From contig NZ_BCTJ01000004.1 in the NCBI RefSeq assembly GCF_001571225.1, positions 62,001 through 126,000 on the forward strand: a stretch of DNA of 64,000 bases. Direction: 5' to 3'. Below the pieces are notes generated by a model, which was given only the letters and a program-made list of their open reading frames with translations, was not told where the DNA came from and made no database searches. The DNA is from Hydrogenophaga palleronii NBRC 102513 (GTDB taxonomy: Bacteria; Pseudomonadota; Gammaproteobacteria; Burkholderiales; Burkholderiaceae_C). How positions within the stretch are numbered: position 1 is the stretch's first letter; every line of letters starts with the position of its first letter. A program made the translations under genes and the position numbers. Below are positions 50,539 through 59,348 of the stretch, in pieces.

Positions 50539-52713
50539 ATGAGTCTTTTTTTTGCGCCAGGCATCGCGTTGATGCAGCGGATCAGGTTTCCCGCCAAATT
50601 TGCAGCGTCTGGGCTATTGGGCTTCGCGTTGTTGCTCTACTTCGGGATCAACGAAGCTTGGCTTGCCCATCAGCGCCTTCGTGGCCTAGAAGCGGAACAA
50701 GTCGCTGTATCGCTGATGAAGAGCCTGGTCGATTGGAATAAGGTGTTGATCGACAGCCGGCATGTCGTCATCACGGCCAAGGAGGGAGACGAGTCGGTTC
50801 GATCACGCTTTGATGCGCAATCAAAGGTTGTGGACAGAAAACTTGAGGAGATTGAAGCGCAGACGCAAGCCGCGCGCCAACAGGTCGACATGACCAAACA
50901 GGTCGCAGGGATGCGGCAAGGTTGGCAGGAAGTGAAGAGGACGGTGCAGCAACTGCCCCTAGATGCGAGCTTCTCGCAGAAGGGATTTGCTGCTCACGCC
51001 CCCGAATACGGGCGTCTGTATGCAGTCATGCGCGAGCTGGGCGACTCGTCGGGCCTGTCGTTGGAGAAAGACTTTACGATGTTTTATCTGGGCTTTCCCC
51101 TCGTGAACAGCACGCCGAGTACAGCCGGGATCGCGGTGCGTATCGCAGCCTATTCGGTACTCAACGTTGGTCGTGGAAGTCTTACGCCAGCTGACAAGGT
51201 CTTCTATGAAATCACTGAAGCCAGATTGGCAGATACTTTCGGAAATGTTGAGGCGATGCTGGGTCAGTCGATGCAGTCAAACGCAGTGGTCAAGGACACC
51301 ATTGGCCCTAGCTTCGCGGAGCTGAAGAGCCAATCGAAGATGTATCTCGCGTACATCAGACAGAACTTCACGTCGGCGGAGACCATTGCGCAATCTACCG
51401 AACAGGCGATCAACGCGGCAAAACCCACGATCGATGCCGCCTGGAATCTAGTGGAGAATAATCGCGTGGTGCTCGCAGATCTCTTGGAGCATGAGCGTGA
51501 TGATGCATTGTGGACCCGGAACCTCCTCATCGCTGCGACGGCTATCGCCATATTCGCGACCATCTACCTCTATATGGCCATGTACTTCGCCATTCGCAAC
51601 TCGCTCGGTCTGGCACGTGACGCTGCACGCGCGATCGCTCGGGGGGAGTTGGGGCGCGTGCCGAAGCCCATCTCCCGCGATGAGCTCGCGGAGCTGGTTG
51701 AAGATATAGCCGTTGCGGACAAAATGCTGTCCGACACTGTCGGTTCGGTGCGGGCTGGCGCGCACGGCGTGGCTTCTGCTAGCGATCAGATTGCCTCCGG
51801 AAACTCTGATCTGAGCGCTCGGACCGAGAACCAGGCCAGCGCGCTGGAAGAGACTGCCGCGTCGATGGAGCAATTGGGCTCCACGGTGAGCCAGAACGCT
51901 GACAACGCCAAGGCGGCCAATCAGTTGGCAATTCAAGCTTCGACCATTGCAAGCCAGGGCGGCGATGTTGTTGGTCAGGTCGTTGGCTCTATGAGGGAGA
52001 TCCAAGGGAGCAGCAACAGGATTGCAGAGATTATCGGTGTGATAGATGGCATCGCCTTTCAGACGAACATCCTGGCGTTGAACGCTGCAGTCGAAGCAGC
52101 ACGCGCGGGGGAGCAAGGACGCGGCTTTGCTGTCGTGGCCTCAGAGGTTCGGAGTCTGGCCCAGCGCAGTGCTACGGCCGCCAAGGAGATCAAGAATCTG
52201 ATCTCCGAGAGTGTGGATCGAGCGGAACATGGATCTGTCCTGGCCGATCAGGCGGGTGCAACCATGGCAGAGGTCGTATCTGCAGTTCGCCGGGTGACGG
52301 ACATCATGGGCGAGATCAGTTCGGCGAGCATCGAGCAAAGTGCCGGCGTCCAGCAGGTTGGCGAAGCAGTGACGCAAATGGACCAGGCCACCCAACAGAA
52401 CGCGGCCCTGGTTGAAGAGATGGCCGCAGCCTCCAGCAGCCTGCGGACGCAGGCCGCTGATCTGGTGCGGGCTGTCGCTGTTTTCCAGATTGGGACTGAG
52501 CCCTCTGCGAACTTGCCAAATGCGTCTTCGGCGCAAGGCCGTTGCATGAAAGATGATGTGGCATTCGCTGGTGCACCACGGGCAACGCCTATCCTCACTT
52601 CCGTTCCGAATAGGTCGGTGCGATCTGTGCATGCAGTGCTGAGGCGGACCATGCCTGCGAACTCAGCGCACGTGGCGACCGGCCAGCAACCAGGCAAATG
52701 GGAGAAGTTCTAA
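50539..52713 (+). CDS. Methyl-accepting chemotaxis protein
   Basis: 724 residues from the ATG at 50539 (MSLFFAPGIALMQRI), with GAGGA 6 nt upstream. A first membrane helix lies at about 19-38, a large helical periplasmic sensor domain follows (about 280 residues), and a second helix is LLIAATAIAIFATIYLY. HAMP and the cytoplasmic signalling coiled coil come next; the tip is IAFQTNILALNAAVEAARAG. The C-terminus ends in KWEKF, of the xWxxF type that tethers CheR/CheB in high-abundance receptors. It is cargo next to the regulatory end of the ICE, transcribed away from alpA. Ligand unknown. Confidence 0.92.
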   Translation: MSLFFAPGIALMQRIRFPAKFAASGLLGFALLLYFGINEAWLAHQRLRGLEAEQVAVSLMKSLVDWNKVLIDSRHVVITAKEGDESVRSRFDAQSKVVDRKLEEIEAQTQAARQQVDMTKQVAGMRQGWQEVKRTVQQLPLDASFSQKGFAAHAPEYGRLYAVMRELGDSSGLSLEKDFTMFYLGFPLVNSTPSTAGIAVRIAAYSVLNVGRGSLTPADKVFYEITEARLADTFGNVEAMLGQSMQSNAVVKDTIGPSFAELKSQSKMYLAYIRQNFTSAETIAQSTEQAINAAKPTIDAAWNLVENNRVVLADLLEHERDDALWTRNLLIAATAIAIFATIYLYMAMYFAIRNSLGLARDAARAIARGELGRVPKPISRDELAELVEDIAVADKMLSDTVGSVRAGAHGVASASDQIASGNSDLSARTENQASALEETAASMEQLGSTVSQNADNAKAANQLAIQASTIASQGGDVVGQVVGSMREIQGSSNRIAEIIGVIDGIAFQTNILALNAAVEAARAGEQGRGFAVVASEVRSLAQRSATAAKEIKNLISESVDRAEHGSVLADQAGATMAEVVSAVRRVTDIMGEISSASIEQSAGVQQVGEAVTQMDQATQQNAALVEEMAAASSSLRTQAADLVRAVAVFQIGTEPSANLPNASSAQGRCMKDDVAFAGAPRATPILTSVPNRSVRSVHAVLRRTMPANSAHVATGQQPGKWEKF

Positions 52714-52776
52714 AGTGCTGAATTGGGGACCACGGATGAATCTGTGCACCGCCTGCGCTCGCTCGTAGCCCCCGCT

Positions 52777-53556
52777 TCATTTGCCCGGGTGTCTGTCGCC
52801 GAACCATCCATCCGAGATAGAGTCGCGAAGCCGTCGGCGGGCGAGGGCAAACTTCCCTTGCAGAGTCCTCTCGGCAATGCCCATCGCACCTCCGTGGTGA
52901 GCAATGAGGGCAGAAACGATCGCCTCTTGCGTTCGGAAAGTTGAATACGCAGTTCCCGCAGGAGATTGACCAAGCATCAGGTCCAGCATGCCGCCCACTA
53001 TGTTCAGGTATGTGGCCTCGGCCCGCTCGCTAATCGGGCATTGGTTGCAAGCCGGGATTCTTGATGACTGTTTCAGAAGTCCTTCATTGCGCTCTTGAAG
53101 GGATTGAAGCTGACGGCGGCAGTGCTCCAGCTCGGTCTTAAGCGCACGACGCTCGATTAGCATGGCCTGACCGGTTTCCAGGGTGATGACCGGGTGCGCG
53201 ATACGCTCAGTTCGGCTGAACAAAAATGCAGGACGGTGTTCCGGATAGTGTGTTCGCATCCAGCGCTTGAGGTCGATGTGGCGGATGGTCAGCTCTGCTG
53301 AGTCGAACAGCGATTCGTCATTTTGAGTAATGCCGTCGCGGCCGTAGCGAAGGTCGCCGTTGAAGATGGCGTCATAGATCCGATCGTTGCACAGCCGTAG
53401 CTCCTCCCAGCGCGGGCAGTCGAGGGTGACAGGCAAGCGTCGCAGCGATGAAATCCCAGACAAGATCGCGTGCTTGTGCCTGAGAAGACCTGCCCACCTT
53501 ATTGCTGCTTCGATGGGACGGTAGAACACCTTTGACCTAGGCGGGTCCTTATGCAT
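52777..53556 (-). CDS. Conserved ICE protein of unknown family, candidate BisR
   Basis: 259 residues. The N-terminal half reads FYRPIEAAIRWAGLLRH, RIYDAIFNGDLRYGRDGIT split by a turn, and LTIRHIDLKRWMRTHYPEHRPAFLF; a coiled-coil-like segment (LKTELEHCRRQLQSLQERN) follows. The C-terminal part has HHGGAMGIAERTLQGKFALA, which could be a DNA-binding helix. I do not know the family name. It is the only other regulator-like protein near alpA, where ICEclc encodes BisR, so that is a candidate role. The chemoreceptor gene lies between it and alpA. Confidence 0.65.
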   Translation of the reverse strand: MHKDPPRSKVFYRPIEAAIRWAGLLRHKHAILSGISSLRRLPVTLDCPRWEELRLCNDRIYDAIFNGDLRYGRDGITQNDESLFDSAELTIRHIDLKRWMRTHYPEHRPAFLFSRTERIAHPVITLETGQAMLIERRALKTELEHCRRQLQSLQERNEGLLKQSSRIPACNQCPISERAEATYLNIVGGMLDLMLGQSPAGTAYSTFRTQEAIVSALIAHHGGAMGIAERTLQGKFALARRRLRDSISDGWFGDRHPGK

Positions 53557-53969
53557 GCATTCAGCTCCTTTTGGGGCGTGCTACATCACTGACTCCTATG
53601 CTGCCGGCCTAGTGCCGGCCCGTTGATGTTGCTGTGTTAATAAACGAAGGCCGCCCTCGATGACCTGGGGTCAACTTCTCGTCGCGCTGGACAAATGGCA
53701 ATCGAATGCTCGGTGTGAAAATATGAAAATCGATGCCTGCGACCCACTACATACCGCTACGGGTGTTGCACCTTCGCACATGTCAGCGTTATGGCAACCG
53801 ACTGCTTCAGCAAGACCTATTTGGTATCGCCTGTTCGATTCACGGTCTGATAAGTCTGATTTTGGGTATCCAGAGCGTTGTGTGATGCGCGCCGCGTTTG
53901 GGTGAGACGCTGGACGCATGCTGATAGACCGAATTTGATTGAGCTATTCCGCTATTCCGGCTTGGAACC
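53557..53969. other. Gene-free stretch
   Basis: 413 bp with only short frames lacking ribosome sites (for example 53660-53905). It is more AT-rich than the backbone. I see no RNA gene or repeat. Confidence 0.5.
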
Positions 53970-54386
53970 ATGTGCTTGGACCGTTCGACGCGCCGTGTAG
54001 CGTGCGCCAGCGATCGAAATGCCGCACGCCAAAATTCCACGGAGCACGTCTTGGAGCTCCGGCAAGAGGGAACGCGAGCATACGGGAGGCTTCGGCTTGC
54101 TGGGGAGCGATGCATTGAGGAGGTTCTTCTGAACGGAGCAGTACATCGATTTGGCAAGGGTGTCTCGACGCAGAAGCTGAAGTCAGTCGTGGTGACAGCC
54201 GATGACTACCGGGAAGTCGACGCTGGGATGACGAAGAGCTCCAAGTTCGAACACGATGCCGCGTCGGCCGTAGGGCGACTTCCTATCCCGGATCCGGAAG
54301 AACTGGATCAGGACATCGCGAAGCTTTCAGCTTGGCGTGAGACTGTCAACAAGCGGCTGGGCGAAACAGCCAAGGCGAGGGCCTGA
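53970..54386 (+). CDS. Doubtful hypothetical protein
   Basis: 138 codons. The C-terminal half (AASAVGRLPIPDPEELDQD, AKLSAWRETVNKRLGET) looks like an amphipathic, charged protein, while the N-terminal 20 residues do not and there is no ribosome site before the ATG. A later start is possible. It lies between the candidate regulator and the outward promoter. I recognise no family. Confidence 0.4.
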   Translation: MCLDRSTRRVACASDRNAARQNSTEHVLELRQEGTRAYGRLRLAGERCIEEVLLNGAVHRFGKGVSTQKLKSVVVTADDYREVDAGMTKSSKFEHDAASAVGRLPIPDPEELDQDIAKLSAWRETVNKRLGETAKARA

Positions 54387-54512
54387 CGGTCGTGAGTTTG
54401 AGCCATCTTTGTCCACCTCAGTGTTCGGGCGACGGACCAGCTTTCATGTGCGCCCGCTTGCCACCTTGGTGGCAGTCACTAGACGTCGATAGAAGTTTTT
54501 GGACTGACTTCG

Positions 54513-54541
54513 TTGACGGTGTGTGAAAACAAGGCTAGAAT
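54513..54541 (+). promoter_or_regulatory. Outward-facing sigma-70 promoter at the ICE end (Pcirc-like)
   Basis: TTGACG, 17-bp spacer, TAGAAT: nearly consensus. It points out of the element toward the attachment repeat about 70 bp ahead. No gene follows within the element. After excision and circularisation it would face the opposite end, where the integrase gene lies. In ICEclc the strong promoter Pcirc does exactly this. Confidence 0.7.
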
Positions 54542-54609
54542 CGTGGCTTCACTGATTCATGCAGTGGAAACAAAGCGTTGGAAATCAAAGACTTAGTGCT
54601 CTAGTGCTT

Positions 54610-54627
54610 GTCTCGTTTCCCGCTCCA
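54610..54627 (+). other. attL: Attachment repeat: 18-bp copy of the tRNA-Gly 3' end
   Basis: GTCTCGTTTCCCGCTCCA is the 3' end (T-arm end, acceptor stem and CCA-side) of bacterial tRNA-Gly(GCC) and equals the 18-bp repeat of ICEclc. The rest of that tRNA is absent upstream, as expected for the duplicated half-site at the far end of an integrated ICE. Confidence 0.9.
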
Positions 54628-54632
54628 AATTC

Positions 54633-54660
54633 AAAAAGGGAAGCTCTGCTTCCCTTTTTT
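54633..54660 (+). terminator. Terminator between the attachment site and tRNA-Cys
   Basis: 7-bp stem GGGAAGC / GCTTCCC with loop TCT (54638-54654), flanked by AAAAA and TTTTTT that extend the pairing. It is probably the native terminator of the tRNA-Gly gene. In the integrated state it should stop transcription coming from the outward promoter. Confidence 0.85.
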
Positions 54661-54701
54661 GTCAGAGGTTCAGATCGGTGTTTTGTGCTCCCGATACTGA
54701 T

Positions 54702-54775
54702 GGCGCGATAGCAAAGCGGTTATGCCCCGGATTGCAAATCCGGTTAGTCCGGTTCGACTCCGGATCGCGCCTCCA
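54702..54775 (+). tRNA. tRNA-Cys (anticodon GCA)
   Basis: 74 nt with CCA encoded. Acceptor arms GGCGCGA / TCGCGCC pair fully, the anticodon stem is CCGGA / TCCGG with loop TTGCAAA (anticodon 54734-54736), and the T loop is GGTTCGACTCC. It is the first host gene beyond the element. Gly and Cys tRNA genes are neighbours in many proteobacteria, consistent with the integration site. Confidence 0.95.
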
Positions 54776-54800
54776 CCTTCTCACGGTTCAAACCGTTCTC

Positions 54801-54825
54801 AGCCTGCGTCATGCGGGCTTTTTTT
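54801..54825 (+). terminator. Terminator after tRNA-Cys
   Basis: Stem AGCCTGC / GCGGGCT (one G-T pair) with a 5-nt loop, followed by seven T. Confidence 0.8.
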
Positions 54826-55060
54826 CGTCTGTGCCCTTCATGCAATCGGGACTGACGGCGTTGCGCGGCGCGGTCTACAAGGCTGTCGATTGCGCAGGTT
54901 TCGCGGCTGCGCTGCGTCTCGACTTCTCCCCAGCAACTGTGCCCAAGCTTGTGGACAAGTACAGGGACAAATGCGGCGTGCCGCAGCCCGCCTGGCTTTG
55001 CACGGCATGCTCATCAAATGGGCAGCCGCTGGCGTGATGTTGCGCCGCGTTGCGCCGTGG

Positions 55061-55861
55061 TCAACGGGCGATTCTGGTTTTGCGTTGCAGTCGTAGTGTG
55101 ATCTCCTGCGCCGCATCCAGCAGGGACGGCAGCAATTGCTCTTGCACCGCCTTTGCGTTGGTGCGATTGGCCTGGCCGCTGAGGTTGATGGCCGCACTTG
55201 CGCGACCGTCTGCGCCGTGTATCGGTGCAGCCACCGAAATCAAGCCCTCCTCGAGTTCCTGGTCGACCACGCTCCATCCCTGGCGCCTCACTTGTTGTAT
55301 TCGCTTGAGGAGTGCCTCGGGGTCGGTCACTGTGTGTCGTGTCCATGCGGTTCTTGGCGTGGCATGCAAGCGTTGCACGATCTCTGCGTCGTCCAGCTGC
55401 GCGAGAAGAACGCGCCCGAGTGATGTGCAGAAAGCGGGCAGGCGCGACCCGATGCCGAGCGAAATCTTCATGATCTTGTGTGTCGGGACGCGCATCACGT
55501 AGACGATGTCGGTGCCATCCAGGACGGCGATCGAACTCGACTCGTTCACGCGATCGACCAGGCCTTTGACCACAGGCTCCGCGAGGTCCCAGATCGGCAT
55601 CGAGGACAGATAGGCAAAGCCCAGGTCGAGGATGCGTGGCGTCAGGCGGAACCACTTGCCGTCCGACTCGACATATCCCAGCGTTTGCAGCGTGAGCAGG
55701 ATGCGGCGCGCACCGGCCCGCGTGAGGGCGGCGCGTTCGGCCACTTCGCTCAAGGTCTGTTCAGGAGCCTGCGCGTTAAAGCAGCGCACAACCTGAAGTC
55801 CGCGTGCGAACGACTGAACGTATGTGTCGCCGGGGCGGGGCGATGGGGGAAGGGATGGCAT
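55061..55861 (-). CDS. IclR-family regulator, PcaR-like
   Basis: 266 residues. The winged helix is at about 15-75 (SFARGLQVVRCF, ALTRAGARRILLTLQTLGYV) and the effector domain follows with YVMRVPTHKIM, LPAFCTSLGRVLLA and EEGLISVAAPI. It is divergent from pcaIJF, the arrangement of PcaR/PcaU-type regulators that respond to beta-ketoadipate or protocatechuate. It therefore probably controls that operon and itself from the shared 84-bp gap, which holds inverted half-sites. The ligand is inferred, not seen. Confidence 0.85.
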   Translation of the reverse strand: MPSLPPSPRPGDTYVQSFARGLQVVRCFNAQAPEQTLSEVAERAALTRAGARRILLTLQTLGYVESDGKWFRLTPRILDLGFAYLSSMPIWDLAEPVVKGLVDRVNESSSIAVLDGTDIVYVMRVPTHKIMKISLGIGSRLPAFCTSLGRVLLAQLDDAEIVQRLHATPRTAWTRHTVTDPEALLKRIQQVRRQGWSVVDQELEEGLISVAAPIHGADGRASAAINLSGQANRTNAKAVQEQLLPSLLDAAQEITLRLQRKTRIAR

Positions 55862-55898
55862 GGCTTTATCGGGGGAAGTTTTCTATAATTCTTATTAT

Positions 55899-55922
55899 GA
55901 ACAAATGTTCGATATACGAACA
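55899..55922. promoter_or_regulatory. IclR-type operator in the pcaI upstream region
   Basis: Three half-sites: GAACA (55899-55903), TGTTCG (55906-55911) and CGAACA (55917-55922). The last two form a perfect 6-bp inverted repeat with a 5-bp spacer. The group lies 24-47 bp before pcaI, between divergent genes, where PcaR/PcaU-type proteins bind triple half-sites. Confidence 0.6.
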
Positions 55923-55945
55923 GTGCTGCACTCAAAGGAATTGAC

Positions 55946-56647
55946 ATGATCAACAAGCTGGCCGCTTCGGTGGAGGCGGCGCTGGCTGGAACACAGGAAG
56001 GCGCCACGGTGCTCATCGGTGGATTTGGCACATCGGGCATCCCGGGCGAACTCATCGATGGCCTGATTGCCCAGGGCGCGCGCGACCTGACCGTGGTGAA
56101 CAACAATGCTGGCAACGGCGACACCGGACTCGCTGCATTGCTGAAGGCAGGGCGTGTGCGCAAGGTCATCTGCAGCTTTCCGCGTCAAGCGGACAGCCAT
56201 GTGTTCGACGATTTGTACCGCCGCGGCGCACTTGAACTTGAGTTGGTGCCGCAGGGCAACCTGGCCGAGCGGCTGCGCGCAGCTGGCGCAGGCATCGGTG
56301 GCTTCTTTACGCCCACCGGCTACGGCACCGAACTCGCGCAGGGCAAGGAAACCCGCGTGATCGATGGCAAAGGGTATGTGTTCGAGACACCGATCCGTGG
56401 CGATCTGGCCTTGATCAAGGCCGAGCGTGGCGACCGCTGGGGCAACCTCACTTACCGCATGGCCGCGCGCAACTTCGGCCCGGTGATGGCGATGGCGGCG
56501 AAAAAAACGGTGGCCACGGTGCACGAGATCGTGGAACTCGGGGACATGGATCCGGAGTCCGTGGTGACCCCCGGCATTCACGTCACCCAGGTTGTGCGCA
56601 TTGCCCGCACCGCGACACGCGCTGGTGGTTTCAAGACCGCACTCTGA
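55946..56647 (+). CDS. pcaI: 3-oxoadipate CoA-transferase subunit A
   Basis: 233 residues, AAGGA before the ATG. GATVLIGGFGTSGIPGELI, split by a turn, and VVNNNAGNGDTGLAALL are the CoA-transferase family I alpha motifs; FPRQADSHVFDD follows. With PcaJ it transfers CoA from succinyl-CoA to beta-ketoadipate in aromatic degradation through protocatechuate or catechol. The gene order pcaI-pcaJ-pcaF with short gaps (14 and 37 bp) indicates one operon. Confidence 0.93.
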   Translation: MINKLAASVEAALAGTQEGATVLIGGFGTSGIPGELIDGLIAQGARDLTVVNNNAGNGDTGLAALLKAGRVRKVICSFPRQADSHVFDDLYRRGALELELVPQGNLAERLRAAGAGIGGFFTPTGYGTELAQGKETRVIDGKGYVFETPIRGDLALIKAERGDRWGNLTYRMAARNFGPVMAMAAKKTVATVHEIVELGDMDPESVVTPGIHVTQVVRIARTATRAGGFKTAL

Positions 56648-56661
56648 ACGAGGAACACTCC

Positions 56662-57303
56662 ATGAACTACACAAGACGCACGAAGGTCGAGCTGGCGCAG
56701 CGCGTGGCCCGCGACATTCACGACGGTGCATACGTCAACCTCGGTATCGGCATGCCCACCCTCGTGGCCAACCACCTGCCTGCCGGCGTGGAAGTGGTGT
56801 TGCACAGTGAGAACGGCATCCTGGGGATGGGGCCGGCGCCTGCCGAGGGCGAGGAAGACTACGACCTCATCAATGCCGGCAAGCAGCCGGTGACGCTGCT
56901 GCCGGGGGCCAGCTTTTTCCACCATGCCGACAGCTTCGGCATGATGCGCGGCGGCCACATCGACATTTGCGTGCTCGGCGCCTTCCAGGTCTCCGCAACG
57001 GGTGATCTCGCCAACTGGAGCACGGGCGAACCAGGTGCGATTCCCGCTGTCGGGGGCGCGATGGACCTGGCGGTGGGCGCGCGCCAGACCTGGGTGATGA
57101 TGGACCTGCTGACCAAGCAGGGCCAAAGCAAACTGGTGCAGCAATGCACGTATCCCCTGACCGGACTCGGTTGCGTCAAGCGCGTGTACTCCGATCTGGC
57201 CACGCTGGGGTGCTCTCCGAACGGCCTGCGCTTCATCGACGCGGTGGAGGGCCTGGACCGCGCCGAGCTGGAACGGCTGATCGGCCTGCCCCTGGTGGAC
57301 TGA
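56662..57303 (+). CDS. pcaJ: 3-oxoadipate CoA-transferase subunit B
   Basis: 213 residues. SENGILGMGPAP carries the catalytic glutamate of the CoA-transferase beta subunit. GIGMPTLVANHLP and GGHIDICVLGAFQVS are family landmarks. It forms the active heteromer with PcaI, and lies 14 bp downstream of pcaI. Confidence 0.93.
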   Translation: MNYTRRTKVELAQRVARDIHDGAYVNLGIGMPTLVANHLPAGVEVVLHSENGILGMGPAPAEGEEDYDLINAGKQPVTLLPGASFFHHADSFGMMRGGHIDICVLGAFQVSATGDLANWSTGEPGAIPAVGGAMDLAVGARQTWVMMDLLTKQGQSKLVQQCTYPLTGLGCVKRVYSDLATLGCSPNGLRFIDAVEGLDRAELERLIGLPLVD

Positions 57304-57340
57304 GCCCGCTTTTTGAACCCTTCAATCCATCGGAGACACC

Positions 57341-58543
57341 ATGTCCCAAGCCTTCATCTGTGACGCCATTCGAACGCCCTTTGGCCGCTACGGAGGCGCG
57401 CTCAGCAGCGTGCGCACCGACAACCTGGGCGCCGTGCCGCTGCAGGCTTTGATGGCGCGCAACCCGGGTGTGGATTGGGCTGCGATCACCGACGTCATTT
57501 ACGGCTGTGCCAACCAGGCCGGTGAAGACAACCGCAACGTGGCGCGCATGGCGGCCTTGCTCGCAGGCCTGCCGATGGATGTGCCTGGCGCGACCATCAA
57601 CCGCTTGTGCGGCTCGGGCCTTGACGCGTTGGGCACGGCGGCGCGTGCCATCAAGTCTGGCGAGGCCACGCTCATGATTGCTGGCGGGGTCGAGAGCATG
57701 AGCCGCGCGCCTTTCGTGATGCCCAAGGCCGAGAGCGCTTTCAGCCGCAACAACGCGGTCTACGACACCACGATCGGTTGGCGCTTCGTCAACCCCTTGA
57801 TGAAGGCGCAGTACGGCGTGGACGCGATGCCCGAGACAGCGGAAAACGTGGCCACCGACTACGGGATCGAACGCGAGGCGCAGGACCGCATGGCCTTGTC
57901 CAGCCAGCTCAAGGCGGTTGCCGCGCAGAAGGCAGGGCACCTGGCGGCCGAGATCACGCCGGTGAGCATTCCGCAAAAGAAGGGCGATGCGATCGTGGTG
58001 GACGCAGACGAACACCCTCGCGAGACCAGCCTGGCGTCGCTTGCCAAGCTCAAAGGCGTGGTGCGCCCCGATGGCACGGTGACTGCAGGCAACGCCAGCG
58101 GCGTGAACGACGGCGCCTGTGCGCTCCTGCTGGCCGACGAAACCACGGCGGCGAAGAACGGCCTCACGCCCAAGGCACGCGTGGTCGGCATGGCCACCGC
58201 GGGCCTGGCACCACGCATCATGGGCATGGGGCCGGCACCCGCAACGCGCAAGGTGCTCGAACTCACCGGCTTGTCGCTGGCGCAAATGGACGTGATCGAG
58301 CTCAACGAAGCCTTTGCCGCACAGGGCCTGGCCGTGCTGCGCGACCTGGGCCTGCAGGACGATGACGAGCGTGTGAACCGTTGGGGTGGCGCCATTGCCC
58401 TGGGCCACCCGTTGGGTGCGAGTGGTGCGCGCCTGGCCACCACCGCCACCAGCCAGCTGCACCGTTTGGGCGGTCGCTATGCGCTGTGCACCATGTGCAT
58501 CGGTGTGGGGCAGGGCATCGCAGTGGTGCTGGAAAAGGTTTGA
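57341..58543 (+). CDS. pcaF: 3-oxoadipyl-CoA thiolase
   Basis: 400 residues. The nucleophilic cysteine is in [11 protein letters not shown] at about residue 90, [13 protein letters not shown] follows, then [27 protein letters not shown] and CIGVGQG near the C-terminus. It splits 3-oxoadipyl-CoA into succinyl-CoA and acetyl-CoA, the last step of the beta-ketoadipate pathway. It follows pcaJ directly. Confidence 0.93.
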   Translation: MSQAFICDAIRTPFGRYGGALSSVRTDNLGAVPLQALMARNPGVDWAAITDVIYGCANQAGEDNRNVARMAALLAGLPMDVPGATINRLCGSGLDALGTAARAIKSGEATLMIAGGVESMSRAPFVMPKAESAFSRNNAVYDTTIGWRFVNPLMKAQYGVDAMPETAENVATDYGIEREAQDRMALSSQLKAVAAQKAGHLAAEITPVSIPQKKGDAIVVDADEHPRETSLASLAKLKGVVRPDGTVTAGNASGVNDGACALLLADETTAAKNGLTPKARVVGMATAGLAPRIMGMGPAPATRKVLELTGLSLAQMDVIELNEAFAAQGLAVLRDLGLQDDDERVNRWGGAIALGHPLGASGARLATTATSQLHRLGGRYALCTMCIGVGQGIAVVLEKV

Positions 58544-58562
58544 TCGGGCGAGGCGGCAGACC

Positions 58563-59330
58563 GTGGCCTCATTTGCGCCCATCCGCTCGGTCGAGCGTGC
58601 CCTGGAGGTGCTGCTGGCGCTGAACCGAAGCCCCGTCAGCTCGCTGGACACGCTGCACCAGCAAACCGGCATCCCCAAGCCCACGCTGGTGCGCCTGCTG
58701 GAGACGCTTCAGCACAAGGGGCTGGTGGTGCGCGCGCCGCAATACGGTGCCTACACCCTGGCATCGGGCGTGAAGCAGCTGTCGGCGGGGTACCACGGTG
58801 AGCCGCGCATTGTCGAGGCCGCGGCTGCCCCAGCCAATGCGCTGACGCGCAAGATCAAGTGGCCACTGGCGGTGGCGGTGCCCGACTACGACGCGGTGGT
58901 GGTGCGCTACAGCACCATCCCGGACTCTCCGCTGTCCCTGCTGCATTCCACCATCAACATGCGCTTGTCGCTGGTGGGACGCGCCTTGGGGCGTGCGTAT
59001 CTGGCTTTCTGCGGGCGCGAGGAACGGCGCGCGCTGCTCGACATCCTGCGCCTGTCCTCCAACGAAGAAGACGCGATGGCGCAAGACCGGCCGGCCTTGT
59101 TGACCGCGTTGCGCAAGATCCGGCAGCAAGGTTATGCCCTGCGCGCGCCGGGTATTCGCCCAGTGTCGGGCACGCTGGCGGTGCCGGTGATGGAGGGCCA
59201 GCGCGTGGTGGCCACCATCGGCATGACCTGGATCGCCTCGGCCGTGAGCAACGAGCAGGCGGTGGAGCGTTACCTTGAACCGTTGCAAGGCCTGTCGCGG
59301 CTCATCAGCACGCGCCTGGCCAACCTTTAA
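58563..59330 (+). CDS. IclR-family regulator (second)
   Basis: 255 residues from a GTG at 58563, with GAGG about 9 nt before; no ATG is available without running into pcaF. The winged helix is RSVERALEVLLALNR and GIPKPTLVRLLETLQHKGL, and the effector domain includes LSLVGRALGRAYLAFC and GTLAVPVME. It lies 19 bp after pcaF and 18 bp before the reductase-like gene, so it is probably cotranscribed. Its target may be the genes to the right, since the pca operon already has a divergent regulator. Confidence 0.8.
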   Translation: MASFAPIRSVERALEVLLALNRSPVSSLDTLHQQTGIPKPTLVRLLETLQHKGLVVRAPQYGAYTLASGVKQLSAGYHGEPRIVEAAAAPANALTRKIKWPLAVAVPDYDAVVVRYSTIPDSPLSLLHSTINMRLSLVGRALGRAYLAFCGREERRALLDILRLSSNEEDAMAQDRPALLTALRKIRQQGYALRAPGIRPVSGTLAVPVMEGQRVVATIGMTWIASAVSNEQAVERYLEPLQGLSRLISTRLANL

Positions 59331-59348
59331 TTTTTCGCGAGGACCTTC

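Larger units (their letters stand above)
1..54627. mobile_element. ICE of the ICEclc/PFGI-1 class, incomplete at left
   Basis: A continuous set of genes typical of tRNA-Gly-targeting ICEs: G-type conjugation operon, TraD and TraC ATPases, topoisomerase III, ssb, STY4528- and DUF2857-type proteins, and parA-shi-parB-alpA. The right boundary is the 18-bp tRNA-Gly 3' end copy at 54610-54627. The tRNA reads rightward, so the intact tRNA-Gly and the integrase should lie left of base 1. Cargo departs from the backbone at the SIR2-like gene (2.5 kb), the FloR-like region (28.9-30.8 kb), the PLD nuclease (44 kb) and the chemoreceptor (50.5 kb). The relaxase and integrase are not seen. Identification rests on gene content and order plus the attachment repeat. 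Confidence 0.93.

Noticed and set aside
54702..54775. tRNA-Cys as the integration target of the ICE
   Set aside because: The repeat next to it is the 3' end of tRNA-Gly, not of tRNA-Cys, and tRNA-Cys is intact with its 3' end facing away from the element.
57233..58684. Long minus-strand open frame (483 codons)
   Set aside because: Antisense to pcaF, whose thiolase motifs are complete; no start signals on the minus strand.
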